Shown here one piece after another: positions 8,592 to 18,363 of a stretch of DNA of 64,000 bases. Both the position numbers and the translations under genes were made by a program. The DNA is from Lachnospiraceae bacterium P6B14 (GTDB lineage: Bacteria; Bacillota; Clostridia; Lachnospirales; Lachnospiraceae). The stretch covers positions 1 to 64,000 of the forward strand of contig JHWZ01000002.1 of assembly GCA_000687695.1 (NCBI GenBank), in the 5' to 3' direction. The notes under the pieces were generated by a model. That model was given only the letters and a program-made list of their open reading frames with translations. It was not told the origin of the DNA and made no database searches. The first letter of the stretch is position 1. Every line of letters starts with the position of its first letter.

Positions 8592-11500
8592 ATGAGGAAG
8601 AAAACCGCTATGAAAAGGCTTCTGTGTGTGCTTTTGACACTGGGCTTCATAGCTTCGGACTTCGCCGGACTCGGAAGAGAGCTGGCATCGAAGGCCGCAA
8701 CGAAGCAGAAGTCGGAAGAAGCACAGGAAGCAGCTCTGAAAAAGGAGCTTGCAAAAAGCGTGAAAAAGTACCCGGATGGTGCTTTTGGACTGCTTGAGAC
8801 TCAGATCAACCTGGATGAGGACACAGATGAACGAAAGAAGATCACCATCGTCAGAGAGGGAGGTCTTGACAAGAGAGCATCCGTGACTCTGAAGACTGTT
8901 GATGTAACTACCACATATGATGAAGATTATCGTTTGTATGTGGACGGCAAAAAGATCGAAGCACCTGAGGGGACGACCTCGATGCTGAATGTGTTTGCCG
9001 ACGCCGTTACTGCAAACTATAAGAATAAAGGGAAGGCTGAAGGTGAAAAGAAGGCAGCCTCCGGAAGTGCTGCAGAGATCGAGGACGGATACAAGATCAC
9101 TGCAAAGGAAAAAGCTCCAAAGAAAAAGAAGGTAAAGAGTGACGGACTCAGCCCTCTTCAGCGCGGTATAAAGGCGCAGACGGGAGAGGTTGAGACTCAG
9201 AAGGACTGGAGAGAGCTTACTGATACTGATCCGGATTATTCGAAGGCTGACAAGCTGATGAAAGACGGAGAGTCAGACATCCAAAAGATAGCGGAAGCTG
9301 TTGATGGGGCAAACCATACGTTTGTTTTTGAAAAGGGTGAGTACAAGAAAGAAGTTGAGATCGAGCTTCTCGATGATGAGACATCAGAGGGTGATGAGCA
9401 GGCAGCCATCATGCTCATCGATGCCAAAGGAAGCGTGCTCGGCGATTCTTATCATGGATATATCAATATCAGTGACGATGAGGAGGAAGTAAAGGCTACT
9501 TACTCCATCAAGGATAGCTTCTATACGGCACCTGCCGGAGCGAGTTCGGTAACGGTGACGGTTGTAAAGAAGGGCGCGAAATCCCGTATGACGGTTACCG
9601 ATATGGCTGCTGTTGACGGTACCGCTAAAAAAGGCAAGAACTATGTGTTTGATACACAGCCTATCGTATTTATCCCGGGAGAGACCGAAAAAGAGATCAC
9701 TATCCCGGTTATGAATAAATCCACGAAAAAGGATGTAAAATTCACCATCGGTGTAAACAGCGGAGACGGAGAGACAAAGCTTTCCGACGGTATGGCTGTC
9801 ATAACCATAAATAAAGCCAAAAAGCAGAAGGCAAAGAAGGTCAAAGCTAAACAGACAGAGAAGACAACAGAGCAAAAAGAAGAGGTCCTCGAAGCAAAGT
9901 ACAATAATCCGCGTTTCGGAGGAGGGGCTTTAAAAAGCTTTGATAATGATTCGGATCCAAACAACGTGATCCTGAAGTATGAGCCGGTAAATACACCGGT
10001 GAGTGTAGTGTGCGACGAACCTGTGATCGAGTATCTGAACTCGGATGAGAATCCCGGTCATGACGGAGAGTACGATGAGTGGAGAGACATCCCTATAAGT
10101 GCAGATGGAAATAATGTGGGAGAGGCCATAGATTTCACAAACGCGGAGAAGGTTGAGATAGAGTATTCTTCAAGGTGGTGTGAGGGACAGTATACCGATA
10201 AGGAGATACCCATCATCGGATGGATCGGAGGCTGGACATACGATGGAAAGATGAACCCTGCACGTGCGGTAGGTTTCTGTGTTTTCGATAATTACGGCAG
10301 CAGTCAGAACAATGCGTATTATTTCAAAAATGAAAGTGACGGAAAGATCCAAAAGACTACTGCTACCATCAATATGAACGGCAAGATGAAAGGCGAAGGA
10401 AGGATCAAGTACTTTGTCCGCGGAAATGTCAATAAGTCAAACAGGTTAAACGGAGCGAGTATAGAGATATACCGTGTGAGAGTTTACTATAAAAAGAGAA
10501 ACGTATCCGTAAAGATGTTTTCATACAACGGATCAAACTCATACATGGAGAGAGTTTACAGCGCGGATAAGACAAGCAAAGCAGGAGCGGTCTTTACCGA
10601 GCTGGGGGAAATAAATGTAAACGGAACAGTCGGAGGAAGCACTGAGATCGCGTATCCGGGAGATGCTGTAAAACTCGCTCCCGTGTTCCCTTCTGATACA
10701 GAAGAGAAGACAGACACCGGTGTCATCCCTGCTGAGTACAATACTGACTTCCTCGGATTCATGGTTATCGGAAAGGGAGGAAATCCACTAAAGCCTCTCG
10801 AGATGGATCTTGAGAAGAGGGTGGATATTCCGGCCGAGGATAGCGGAGAGTATAATATAGGTACCTTTTTGGAGTATTTTGACGAAAATGCTCAAACCTA
10901 CACGGACAGCACCGGAAAATCAGTGAACGACTGTCTTGTGTTGGCACCGGTATTCAAACCTAAAAAGGTCAAATATGTATTCAAGAGTTCCGACGGGTCA
11001 GGCATCTATAAGGGTTACGAGATGAACAAAGCCGAAAAAGATGCACTGGAGGTGTCTGCTCTTGATACCGTCGTCGTAGATGCGGCACCGGCTGAGAGCG
11101 GGATTTCAGTCGGCGAGTATACAGCTATCGATGATAAGGACGTTGCGCTGAATGTTATCACCGAAAAGAGCGGATCAGGCATAGTAGGAAAGATAGATAT
11201 ATCTCCTGCCGATGGTAAGTGGCAGAAATATATCACCTGGACAGAAAATGTCTTTATTGAGCCAGATCCTTTCAGCAAGCTTTGGGGCTTTGGCGTTACC
11301 GGATATTATACTGATGTTGTTAAAAAGGAAAAACGCGGAGCACCTGTTATTACGGTAGAAACCGTAAAGGACAAGATCAGCCTGCGTGTTATGACCCGTC
11401 CCGGAAGCGAAAACAATTATAAAGATATGAGGTCGGTATTCTATGTCGATGGTTCCGGGAAAGAGGTTGGAGTTGCTGATAAAGAGACCAACTACGACTT

Positions 11501-14500
11501 TACTCTGAGCGATTCACTCGTACTTGGCAAGGAGTATCCGCTCACCAGTATTGAGAATGCAGTTCTTGCCGGAGCCGAGCGCTATACCATCCTGTGGCAG
11601 GACGCGACCTGCGATACAAATGAGGACGGTATCCTCAGTGATTCCGAGCTGAAGACGATGTACGGAACAAACAAGATCAGTGACATCGATGATGTGAAGA
11701 AGCACAAGGGTGATACCTGGATGTACAGGGTAAACAAACAAAACGCAAAGATCTACTATGAGGTGAGAAAGACCGATCCTACGAGTGATGACAAGATTGC
11801 CGGAGCGGTAAGCGTAAAGGATACGGAGCTTTTCACGGGTTACTCTACGGAAAAATACGTAAACGGAGCAAGTGTGGTTCTTGGAAGGGATATAGCAACA
11901 ACCGCTACCCTTGACAAAAAGAACGCATACTATAAGGGCGGAGACGGCTACTATGAGTTCGGAGGAAACGGAACGCTCGAGCCTGACGGAACCTACAGTA
12001 TTGCCGTAAACTACGATGCAGAGGAAGGTGCATCAATGCACGGATATGTCTATGCTCAGACCAAGGCCTTTACAAAAATCGAGCTCCTGACAGATGCCGT
12101 GATGGAGGTCAAATCCTCAAAGATCGAAAAGCCAAAGGATACAAACAATCTTCTGGCGCCTGAGAACTTCGAGGCTATGAATTATCAGGATGTCGACAAC
12201 TCGGATACAAACTTCAAGCTTACCTTCAACTTCGCAAGCAAGGACTCGGCTCGTATTCCGAAAAAGGCTTATCTGAAGTTTGTGAGGTCGGACGGTACCA
12301 CGGTATCTGTTGCCGGTAAAACCATAACGAAGGAAGACGGAACGACCTTCACGGTTGCAGAGGGAGAGGAAAGGATTCCGATGGATGTCGCGCTCGACGG
12401 AAGCGTTTCATTTATCTTCAATCCTGAAAAACTCGAGCTGCCACCGGGAACCGGAATCAAGGTTCAGGTAGAGGATCAGCTCGGTATCAAATATCCTGAG
12501 AGAACTACAGGTATCAAGCTCAGAAAGGCACTGGAGCCTTTCGTGCTTATGAGCTCGTTTATCTGCGGTGGGGATAGCACGATCGTAGATATGATCGGAA
12601 AGGTTATGGCTGTTCTTGATCTGGGAGGAGAGGCGAGCTTTTCAAAAAAATCTAATCTTTCCGCCAAGATGGACTCAGGTCAGAGAACGATAACCGCAGA
12701 TGAGTTCAGGTACTACAAGGAGCTTGAGGCAAATCTCAATAAAAAAAGAGATGCAAAAAACCAGCTCGATTTCCGCCTGAGCGAAGATACAAAGATGTCA
12801 TATGTCACCATCAGCCTCGGTTGGGGAAAGGATGATGTAGTTAATAAAGACTTCTTCAAACAAAAAACTGCGGCGCAGAATAAGGCGGAGGCAGATGAGG
12901 CATATGCCAAGGCGCGTATGACCAATGAGATCATCGCGGACTTGAAGGCTGCAGGTAAGCCTATACCGACTGATAAAAAAAGCAAAAAACCCGTCTACAC
13001 GGAAGTGAGCGAGGAAGAGCTGAAAGAGAAAAGAGATGCCGTAACAAAAGCTGATGGAGATTTTGACAAGGAAATAAAGGATAAACTCGAGGGCAAGGAA
13101 GAAAAGAAAAAGCTTTCGGCAAACCTAAAGCTTGGATTGAAGTTCTCATTCTCGCTGAACTTCTACAGGGATCTGAATCCTGAGTTAAATGGCGCACTGT
13201 ACTTCGACAGCTTTATGCTTGTAGCTCAGGCATCGGGTAAATATTCGCTCAGCAAGGAGTTTATGCTTCCGCTCGGAATCACGATCAAGATCGGATTTAC
13301 CGTGGGAGCTGATCTCGGTGCGACATTTATAGTGGAGAATCCGCTGATATATGGACATCGCTACTATATGGAGAAAATAGAAGGCGGAGAGGATATGAAG
13401 GCTCTCGGAGCAGACGGAGAGTATATGAATATCTTCAAGATGATATCGAATAAAAAAGGTGATTTCAAGGCGTCTGGAGTATTTGATGTATCTCCGTATG
13501 TAACCATAGAAGCAAACGCTAAATGGGGTGGAGATATCATCGGTATTGAGGCGACCGCAAAGGGTACCGCGAAGTTCAACATGAAGTTCTATACAGGTTA
13601 TCAGGGAGTTAAAAATGATAACTACGGTACGGTGACTCTGAGTGCATCGATCACGGCGAGGGTATCTGTCCTTAAGTACACCTGGGAATGGGAGACAAAA
13701 CCGCTTTCACTCTTCGGAGAGGCGCCTCTTTCCGCAGCGGGCTTTGATACCAGGGAAGCTATGAATGATGATGCGTCGATACTGAAGCCGACAAACTTCA
13801 AATACATGGACACCAGACCCGGTTGGCAGGGAGGCGGTGACACCGCTATAGATGAGAACGGACTCAGTATCAGAGCGACACAGACTACTGATCCGGGTGT
13901 TGCATTGAAGACACTCCAGCAAAAGGTATACTCAGGAACGCGTGTGGATATGAAGTCCATCGGTGGCGGAAACTATCTGGCAGTATTCATCGACGCGGAT
14001 GCATCGAGGAAGCTTGACGTAAACAAGACCGCTGCTTACTATACCATCTTCACCGGTTCGACCGGAAAGTGGAGCACGCCGAAGCAGCTGGATAACGATA
14101 AAACAGCTGATGAGGATGTGAAGCTCGTAGATCTCGGCGATCGCGGTTTGGTTGCGATCTGGGTGGACGCGACAAAAGAGTTTACAAACAAATCACTCAG
14201 AACAGAAATACTGCAGCACAGAGACTTGAGCGGAAGATTTTTCGATAAATCGACGAAGAGCTTCGGTTCTGTCATGGCATTTACAAAAGAGACAAAAGAG
14301 TCAGCAGACGGTGATAAATACGGACATGACTATGCGGCAGATACCAAGCCGAATATAGTTTACAGTAAGGCTAAAAATACCATGCTTCTGTACTACACCA
14401 AGTCACAGTATGATTATGATGAGAAGTCAGGGGAGAAGATAGGAGACGTGGTAGTACCTACTCTTTCAAAGATGGCTTATAGAGAGTATCGATTCAGCGG

Positions 14501-17177
14501 TGATACGGGTACAGCCGGAGAGTGGATCACTGATTATGAGAAGCTGACTGACAAGACAGTCGCTGAGGGTATGAAGAGTCAGGGGATCGATGATTTTGCA
14601 CTTTACTCAGATCAGTGGTATGGTCAGGTATGGTTTGATACGATAGCTGACGTATATATCGATGAGACACTCAATAACGAAGGATATTGGGCTGATGAGA
14701 TGATGAGCGGAGGAAAGCTCTCCGAGAGTCGCGTGTTCGCAGGTCACAAGGTGACAGGTGGTGCCACAAAGGATGCTGCAAAGAACGCAGACAAGATAGG
14801 GTCGGTAGTCTCAGAGGATACCAAGGTATCGGGAGCTACGACTGAGGCAACCGTGACACCGCGTATCATCGATACAGATGCTATCCACTACACAAGTGCG
14901 ACGGGTAAAGACATGGGCATATTTGCCTACACTGTTGACTATGATGATGATTTCGGAACAACGAAGGACAGAGATATCTACATCCAGTACTTCGATTTCG
15001 ATACCGGAGTGATGGTACATCCTATCATCATCACGAGCGACAGTGTGACTGACGGCAATGTCAGGTTCGTACAGAATGATAAAGCAACATACCTCGCATG
15101 GCTGCATGACGGAGATCTCGTGATGTTTAACTTGAAGAATCTCGAGGATCACCTGATCAAGAGAACAAAGGGTGAGGATACGTACTATATCCTCGACAAG
15201 AGCGCACCCGTGATAAATCCGAACATGACAGATGATCGGATCAGGGCTGCATACGAAAAGGCTTACACACCGCCGCTTATGATCGCGGACGGACACCGCC
15301 ACATCAAGGAAACGGTGATCATGCCGGGCGAGGATGGATATCCGTCTGATAAGACTGACGGACTTCCGTATGTCAAGGACAGTAAAAAAGAAACAGAAGG
15401 CTGCATCTCTGACTTTGATGTATCGTCAACCGGAGATACCACCTACTTTACCTGGACTGAGACGATATCAAAGACAAAGGACGGTATTGACGAAAACAGC
15501 GAAGAGGCTTCCAAACCGGAAAACCGTCTCGTAGAGTCACAGCTCTGGATGATAAAGATGGTTTCAGCTGATGAGAACAAACCGGGAGAGAAGACAGCAC
15601 CTGTACAGGTGACAAACTACAAGGGAGTAAACTTCTCCAAGGTGGCAAGTACAGTTACCGACAAAGGAAATGTCAAGCTCATCGCAGTGAAAACAGGGAC
15701 ATCTGTGACCAAGATTAAGAAAACAAAGGTTGCAGGCGTATCCGATAAAAATGATATGGTAGCGATGGATGTGGTTCCGGATACCAAGCCTGAAATCGAC
15801 ATAGAGGAGGATATCCTCAAGGATGTTAAGGCCGGTGAGTACGCAGGCTTTACCGTAAACGTACACAACAACGGGCTTAAGGAATCGAAAAAGCTGACAG
15901 TTTCAGCGGTCGATGACGGCGGTAAATCGATCCTTGACGGAGAGTCTGAGCTTGGCACTCTCTACGGTGGTGAGGAGCGAGAGGTCAAGTGTGTATTCAC
16001 ACCTGATAAAGCTGCCAAGAGCACATCGGTAACAATCAGTATCAAGGATGAGTCAGGAAAGGTACTTGACAAAAAGACCGTAAAGAAGACGTTCTCCGAG
16101 TCGATAGCAATATCTGATCTGTCGGTAGAGCCTACGGATAAGCGTGATGAGTTCATGGTTTACTTTAACGCGGCAAATGACGGAGAACGAAAGAGTGTTG
16201 CGCACAAGGCAAAGATAGGTGTAGCTAAAGGAAAGAAAAAGACTACGCTTGAAACCGTGTCCATTGAAGGTATGGATGTCGGGAAAGGCTCAATGTATGC
16301 AGTCAGAGTCAAAGCCAACTCGGCCAAATGGTTTGAGGCCACGGCAGACGGAGACGGTGGGCTTTCCGAAGTTGGTACATTCTATATCACGGATGGAAAG
16401 CAGGCACTGGATGCGGCTGTTTACCGTGAGGCGACCAAGGCTCAGGTAGATGCGGTCAAGAGTCTCTCATCGAAGCTTGCGGGTGGAAAGGTAGCAAATA
16501 TCAAATCCGGACAGAAGTATTACGGACTTGGCCTAGTTTCTACCAACAAGAAAGCCGATAAGGAGACCAAGATATCGGGCGTCAAGACAATCTATGTATC
16601 AGACGATCCGACTGTGGCAGATGTTTCAGCAGACGGTATCGTTACCGGACACAAGAAGGGTACTGCCGTGATCAAAGTCATCGCAATGCCTGCTGATACG
16701 GATAGTCTTGTTACAAGCGCGAAAGCTAAGTCAGATAAGTTTGGCGGAGAGTTCGCCGAGAAGACTGACGGTTATCCGGTTATGCCTAACGCTGCGATAA
16801 AGACCTACAGCGTAGTAGTAAATGTCGATGGCGGTTCGAACTTAAAGACTATCGGCGGAGTGACATACAAAAAGTCAGGAAAGACTGCCGTAGTCACCAA
16901 GGCAAAGAAGACACTTACCAAGGCTACGATCGCTGCCACGGTAAGCATCAAAGGCAAAAAGTATAAGGTAACAAAGATAAATGCAGGAGTATTTAAAAAC
17001 TGCAAGAAGCTTAAAAAAGTAGTGTTCAAATCTGCTTCGGTTCCGACGATCGGCAACAAAGCGTTCGCCGGCATCTATAAGAAGGCAGTATTTGATGTAC
17101 CTGACAAATCAAAGAAGAAATACAAAAAGAAGCTTAACAAAAAGACAGGATTCAAAAAGACAATGAAGATCAAATAA
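8592..17177 (+). CDS. Giant exported protein with Calx-beta, CARDB-like, BIg2 and LRR-type modules (2861 residues)
   Basis: A Sec signal peptide (residues 1 to about 36) is followed by Calx-beta-like sequence, the first split by a Lys-rich insert (about 55-280) and the second near 300-410 with VDGTAKKGKNY and IPGETEKEITIPV. A very long beta-rich middle follows, including repeated short blades with Trp/Asp motifs near 1750-2250. A CARDB-like domain lies near 2400-2500, a BIg2 domain near 2640-2700 (DPTVADVSADGIVTGHKKGT), and a Lys-rich LRR-type end near 2740-2861. No LPXTG motif or membrane anchor is present. ATG 8592 follows AGGAGG. Exact function is not recognised; it is probably a surface or matrix protein. 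It precedes the peptide-exporter genes in the same orientation. Confidence 0.82.
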   Translation: MRKKTAMKRLLCVLLTLGFIASDFAGLGRELASKAATKQKSEEAQEAALKKELAKSVKKYPDGAFGLLETQINLDEDTDERKKITIVREGGLDKRASVTLKTVDVTTTYDEDYRLYVDGKKIEAPEGTTSMLNVFADAVTANYKNKGKAEGEKKAASGSAAEIEDGYKITAKEKAPKKKKVKSDGLSPLQRGIKAQTGEVETQKDWRELTDTDPDYSKADKLMKDGESDIQKIAEAVDGANHTFVFEKGEYKKEVEIELLDDETSEGDEQAAIMLIDAKGSVLGDSYHGYINISDDEEEVKATYSIKDSFYTAPAGASSVTVTVVKKGAKSRMTVTDMAAVDGTAKKGKNYVFDTQPIVFIPGETEKEITIPVMNKSTKKDVKFTIGVNSGDGETKLSDGMAVITINKAKKQKAKKVKAKQTEKTTEQKEEVLEAKYNNPRFGGGALKSFDNDSDPNNVILKYEPVNTPVSVVCDEPVIEYLNSDENPGHDGEYDEWRDIPISADGNNVGEAIDFTNAEKVEIEYSSRWCEGQYTDKEIPIIGWIGGWTYDGKMNPARAVGFCVFDNYGSSQNNAYYFKNESDGKIQKTTATINMNGKMKGEGRIKYFVRGNVNKSNRLNGASIEIYRVRVYYKKRNVSVKMFSYNGSNSYMERVYSADKTSKAGAVFTELGEINVNGTVGGSTEIAYPGDAVKLAPVFPSDTEEKTDTGVIPAEYNTDFLGFMVIGKGGNPLKPLEMDLEKRVDIPAEDSGEYNIGTFLEYFDENAQTYTDSTGKSVNDCLVLAPVFKPKKVKYVFKSSDGSGIYKGYEMNKAEKDALEVSALDTVVVDAAPAESGISVGEYTAIDDKDVALNVITEKSGSGIVGKIDISPADGKWQKYITWTENVFIEPDPFSKLWGFGVTGYYTDVVKKEKRGAPVITVETVKDKISLRVMTRPGSENNYKDMRSVFYVDGSGKEVGVADKETNYDFTLSDSLVLGKEYPLTSIENAVLAGAERYTILWQDATCDTNEDGILSDSELKTMYGTNKISDIDDVKKHKGDTWMYRVNKQNAKIYYEVRKTDPTSDDKIAGAVSVKDTELFTGYSTEKYVNGASVVLGRDIATTATLDKKNAYYKGGDGYYEFGGNGTLEPDGTYSIAVNYDAEEGASMHGYVYAQTKAFTKIELLTDAVMEVKSSKIEKPKDTNNLLAPENFEAMNYQDVDNSDTNFKLTFNFASKDSARIPKKAYLKFVRSDGTTVSVAGKTITKEDGTTFTVAEGEERIPMDVALDGSVSFIFNPEKLELPPGTGIKVQVEDQLGIKYPERTTGIKLRKALEPFVLMSSFICGGDSTIVDMIGKVMAVLDLGGEASFSKKSNLSAKMDSGQRTITADEFRYYKELEANLNKKRDAKNQLDFRLSEDTKMSYVTISLGWGKDDVVNKDFFKQKTAAQNKAEADEAYAKARMTNEIIADLKAAGKPIPTDKKSKKPVYTEVSEEELKEKRDAVTKADGDFDKEIKDKLEGKEEKKKLSANLKLGLKFSFSLNFYRDLNPELNGALYFDSFMLVAQASGKYSLSKEFMLPLGITIKIGFTVGADLGATFIVENPLIYGHRYYMEKIEGGEDMKALGADGEYMNIFKMISNKKGDFKASGVFDVSPYVTIEANAKWGGDIIGIEATAKGTAKFNMKFYTGYQGVKNDNYGTVTLSASITARVSVLKYTWEWETKPLSLFGEAPLSAAGFDTREAMNDDASILKPTNFKYMDTRPGWQGGGDTAIDENGLSIRATQTTDPGVALKTLQQKVYSGTRVDMKSIGGGNYLAVFIDADASRKLDVNKTAAYYTIFTGSTGKWSTPKQLDNDKTADEDVKLVDLGDRGLVAIWVDATKEFTNKSLRTEILQHRDLSGRFFDKSTKSFGSVMAFTKETKESADGDKYGHDYAADTKPNIVYSKAKNTMLLYYTKSQYDYDEKSGEKIGDVVVPTLSKMAYREYRFSGDTGTAGEWITDYEKLTDKTVAEGMKSQGIDDFALYSDQWYGQVWFDTIADVYIDETLNNEGYWADEMMSGGKLSESRVFAGHKVTGGATKDAAKNADKIGSVVSEDTKVSGATTEATVTPRIIDTDAIHYTSATGKDMGIFAYTVDYDDDFGTTKDRDIYIQYFDFDTGVMVHPIIITSDSVTDGNVRFVQNDKATYLAWLHDGDLVMFNLKNLEDHLIKRTKGEDTYYILDKSAPVINPNMTDDRIRAAYEKAYTPPLMIADGHRHIKETVIMPGEDGYPSDKTDGLPYVKDSKKETEGCISDFDVSSTGDTTYFTWTETISKTKDGIDENSEEASKPENRLVESQLWMIKMVSADENKPGEKTAPVQVTNYKGVNFSKVASTVTDKGNVKLIAVKTGTSVTKIKKTKVAGVSDKNDMVAMDVVPDTKPEIDIEEDILKDVKAGEYAGFTVNVHNNGLKESKKLTVSAVDDGGKSILDGESELGTLYGGEEREVKCVFTPDKAAKSTSVTISIKDESGKVLDKKTVKKTFSESIAISDLSVEPTDKRDEFMVYFNAANDGERKSVAHKAKIGVAKGKKKTTLETVSIEGMDVGKGSMYAVRVKANSAKWFEATADGDGGLSEVGTFYITDGKQALDAAVYREATKAQVDAVKSLSSKLAGGKVANIKSGQKYYGLGLVSTNKKADKETKISGVKTIYVSDDPTVADVSADGIVTGHKKGTAVIKVIAMPADTDSLVTSAKAKSDKFGGEFAEKTDGYPVMPNAAIKTYSVVVNVDGGSNLKTIGGVTYKKSGKTAVVTKAKKTLTKATIAATVSIKGKKYKVTKINAGVFKNCKKLKKVVFKSASVPTIGNKAFAGIYKKAVFDVPDKSKKKYKKKLNKKTGFKKTMKIK

Positions 17178-17193
17178 TCTTGCAAGTGTTATC

Positions 17194-17213
17194 GGTACCC
17201 CGAAAGGGGTACC
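17194..17213 (+). promoter_or_regulatory. Perfect stem with GAAA tetraloop upstream of the peptide gene
   Basis: GGTACCCC (17194-17201), GAAA, GGGGTACC (17206-17213) form a perfect 8-bp stem with a GNRA loop. No T-run follows, so it is unlikely to be an efficient terminator. It lies between the giant gene and the small peptide gene, 26 bases before its start codon, and may be a processing or stabilising element separating the two messages. Confidence 0.55.
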
Positions 17214-17239
17214 CATGACGCTTCGGAATGGAGGAAAAT

Positions 17240-17392
17240 ATGAGCGAAGAAAACAAAAATGATGTAAAAAAAGATGACAATGAAAAGAAGATAAACCTCG
17301 ATGAGCTCGAGAATATGAGCGGCGGAGGCGGAGGTATGGAAAGCGGTTATACTCATAAGACCGGAGATATCCCGACAGGCGGTACAAAATAA
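17240..17392 (+). CDS. Small double-glycine leader peptide, candidate bacteriocin or signal precursor (50 residues)
   Basis: ATG 17240 follows a strong GGAGG (17230-17234). The peptide has a charged leader ending in INLDELENMSGG. Taking Gly28-Gly29 as -2/-1, the C39-leader consensus is met at every position: Ile18 at -12, Glu22 at -8, Leu23 at -7, Met26 at -4. Cleavage would release a 21-residue, Gly/Thr-rich core (residues 30-50) with no Cys and one Tyr, so disulfide or lanthionine bridges are excluded. It sits 14 bases before the adaptor gene and is followed by a C39-peptidase transporter, the classical partner arrangement. Whether it is antimicrobial, a signal or something else is unknown. 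Confidence 0.82.
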   Translation: MSEENKNDVKKDDNEKKINLDELENMSGGGGGMESGYTHKTGDIPTGGTK

Positions 17393-17406
17393 AAGGAAGA
17401 CAGGAT

Positions 17407-18363
17407 ATGAGTGATTTATACCGTGAAGAAGCAATAAAGAATATCAGATCAGCCAAAAAGCTCGACAGCGATGTCCGCGTAGTATCAGTACGTATGTGGA
17501 TCACCCTGATTATCTCTTTGGCATTTGTTGTTGCACTCATTATCTGGGGGATCGTAGGTAAAGTTCCCATAACGACAGATGTTATGGGAGTCTATATTTG
17601 TTCACTTGGAAATCTGGATATACGAGCTGAAAGAAGTGGAACGATCGAGACTGTCCCTGAGGGTTCAGTCGTGTATATGAAGGGCGATGAATTATGCAAG
17701 TTTCAGGATGGAGAAGTTATATATTCACCGAGTAATATTTCCGTAAGAAAGTTTTTCGTTAACCCCGGAGAATGGGTTCAGGAAGGGGATATTTTATTCT
17801 CCTGTACCAGAGAGTCAAAAAGTGCTTTGGGTGGTGTTGAAAGAGCTTATCTGTATATTCCATATGATGAAAATGACAAGTTTGATTACCGTCTGCCGGT
17901 GAGACTTGATGCGGTAGGAGTGGCTGAGGATTCATCTCGTATGCAGGGGCTCATAGTGTACAAAACAGAGACTGTGGTAAGCGAGGAGCAGATAAAAAAG
18001 AAGTTTGGAATGGAAGAGGCATCCGAAATCTTCGCAGATGGAAAGCCGAAGATAGAAGTGCTCTGTATACCAAAGGAACCGGGCAAGCTCCCGGAAGAGG
18101 CAGATGAAGTGATGGGTGACGTGGATGTCAGACAGATCAAAAATCAGGGATGGACGTTTGCCCTTTCTAAAGACATGGAAGATGATCCGACGAATTTATT
18201 TTTCGTTCCGGATATGAATCTGGTCAAGGCAACAGTCACACTTGAGTACAAGAGACCGATCACTCTTTTGATACCTGCACTTGAGAGTGTTTTTAAACCG
18301 ATCTCGGCTCAGTATTCTTTTGATGAGATCGACTGGGAGAGAGATATGGAACCGGTTGAATGA
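17407..18363 (+). CDS. HlyD-type membrane-fusion/adaptor protein, NHLM-like secretion system
   Basis: This 318-residue protein has a cytoplasmic N-terminus with the pattern LDSDVRVVSVRMW, one membrane helix (about residues 37-60) and an extracytoplasmic domain with a biotinyl-lipoyl-like segment (FFVNPGEWVQEGDILFSC). The short length and this N-terminal pattern resemble the NHLM bacteriocin-system secretion protein more than classical HlyD, which has long coiled coils. It lies between the double-glycine peptide and two ABC transporters and should link them to the outside. Its stop overlaps the start of the next gene (ATGA). Confidence 0.8.
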   Translation: MSDLYREEAIKNIRSAKKLDSDVRVVSVRMWITLIISLAFVVALIIWGIVGKVPITTDVMGVYICSLGNLDIRAERSGTIETVPEGSVVYMKGDELCKFQDGEVIYSPSNISVRKFFVNPGEWVQEGDILFSCTRESKSALGGVERAYLYIPYDENDKFDYRLPVRLDAVGVAEDSSRMQGLIVYKTETVVSEEQIKKKFGMEEASEIFADGKPKIEVLCIPKEPGKLPEEADEVMGDVDVRQIKNQGWTFALSKDMEDDPTNLFFVPDMNLVKATVTLEYKRPITLLIPALESVFKPISAQYSFDEIDWERDMEPVE

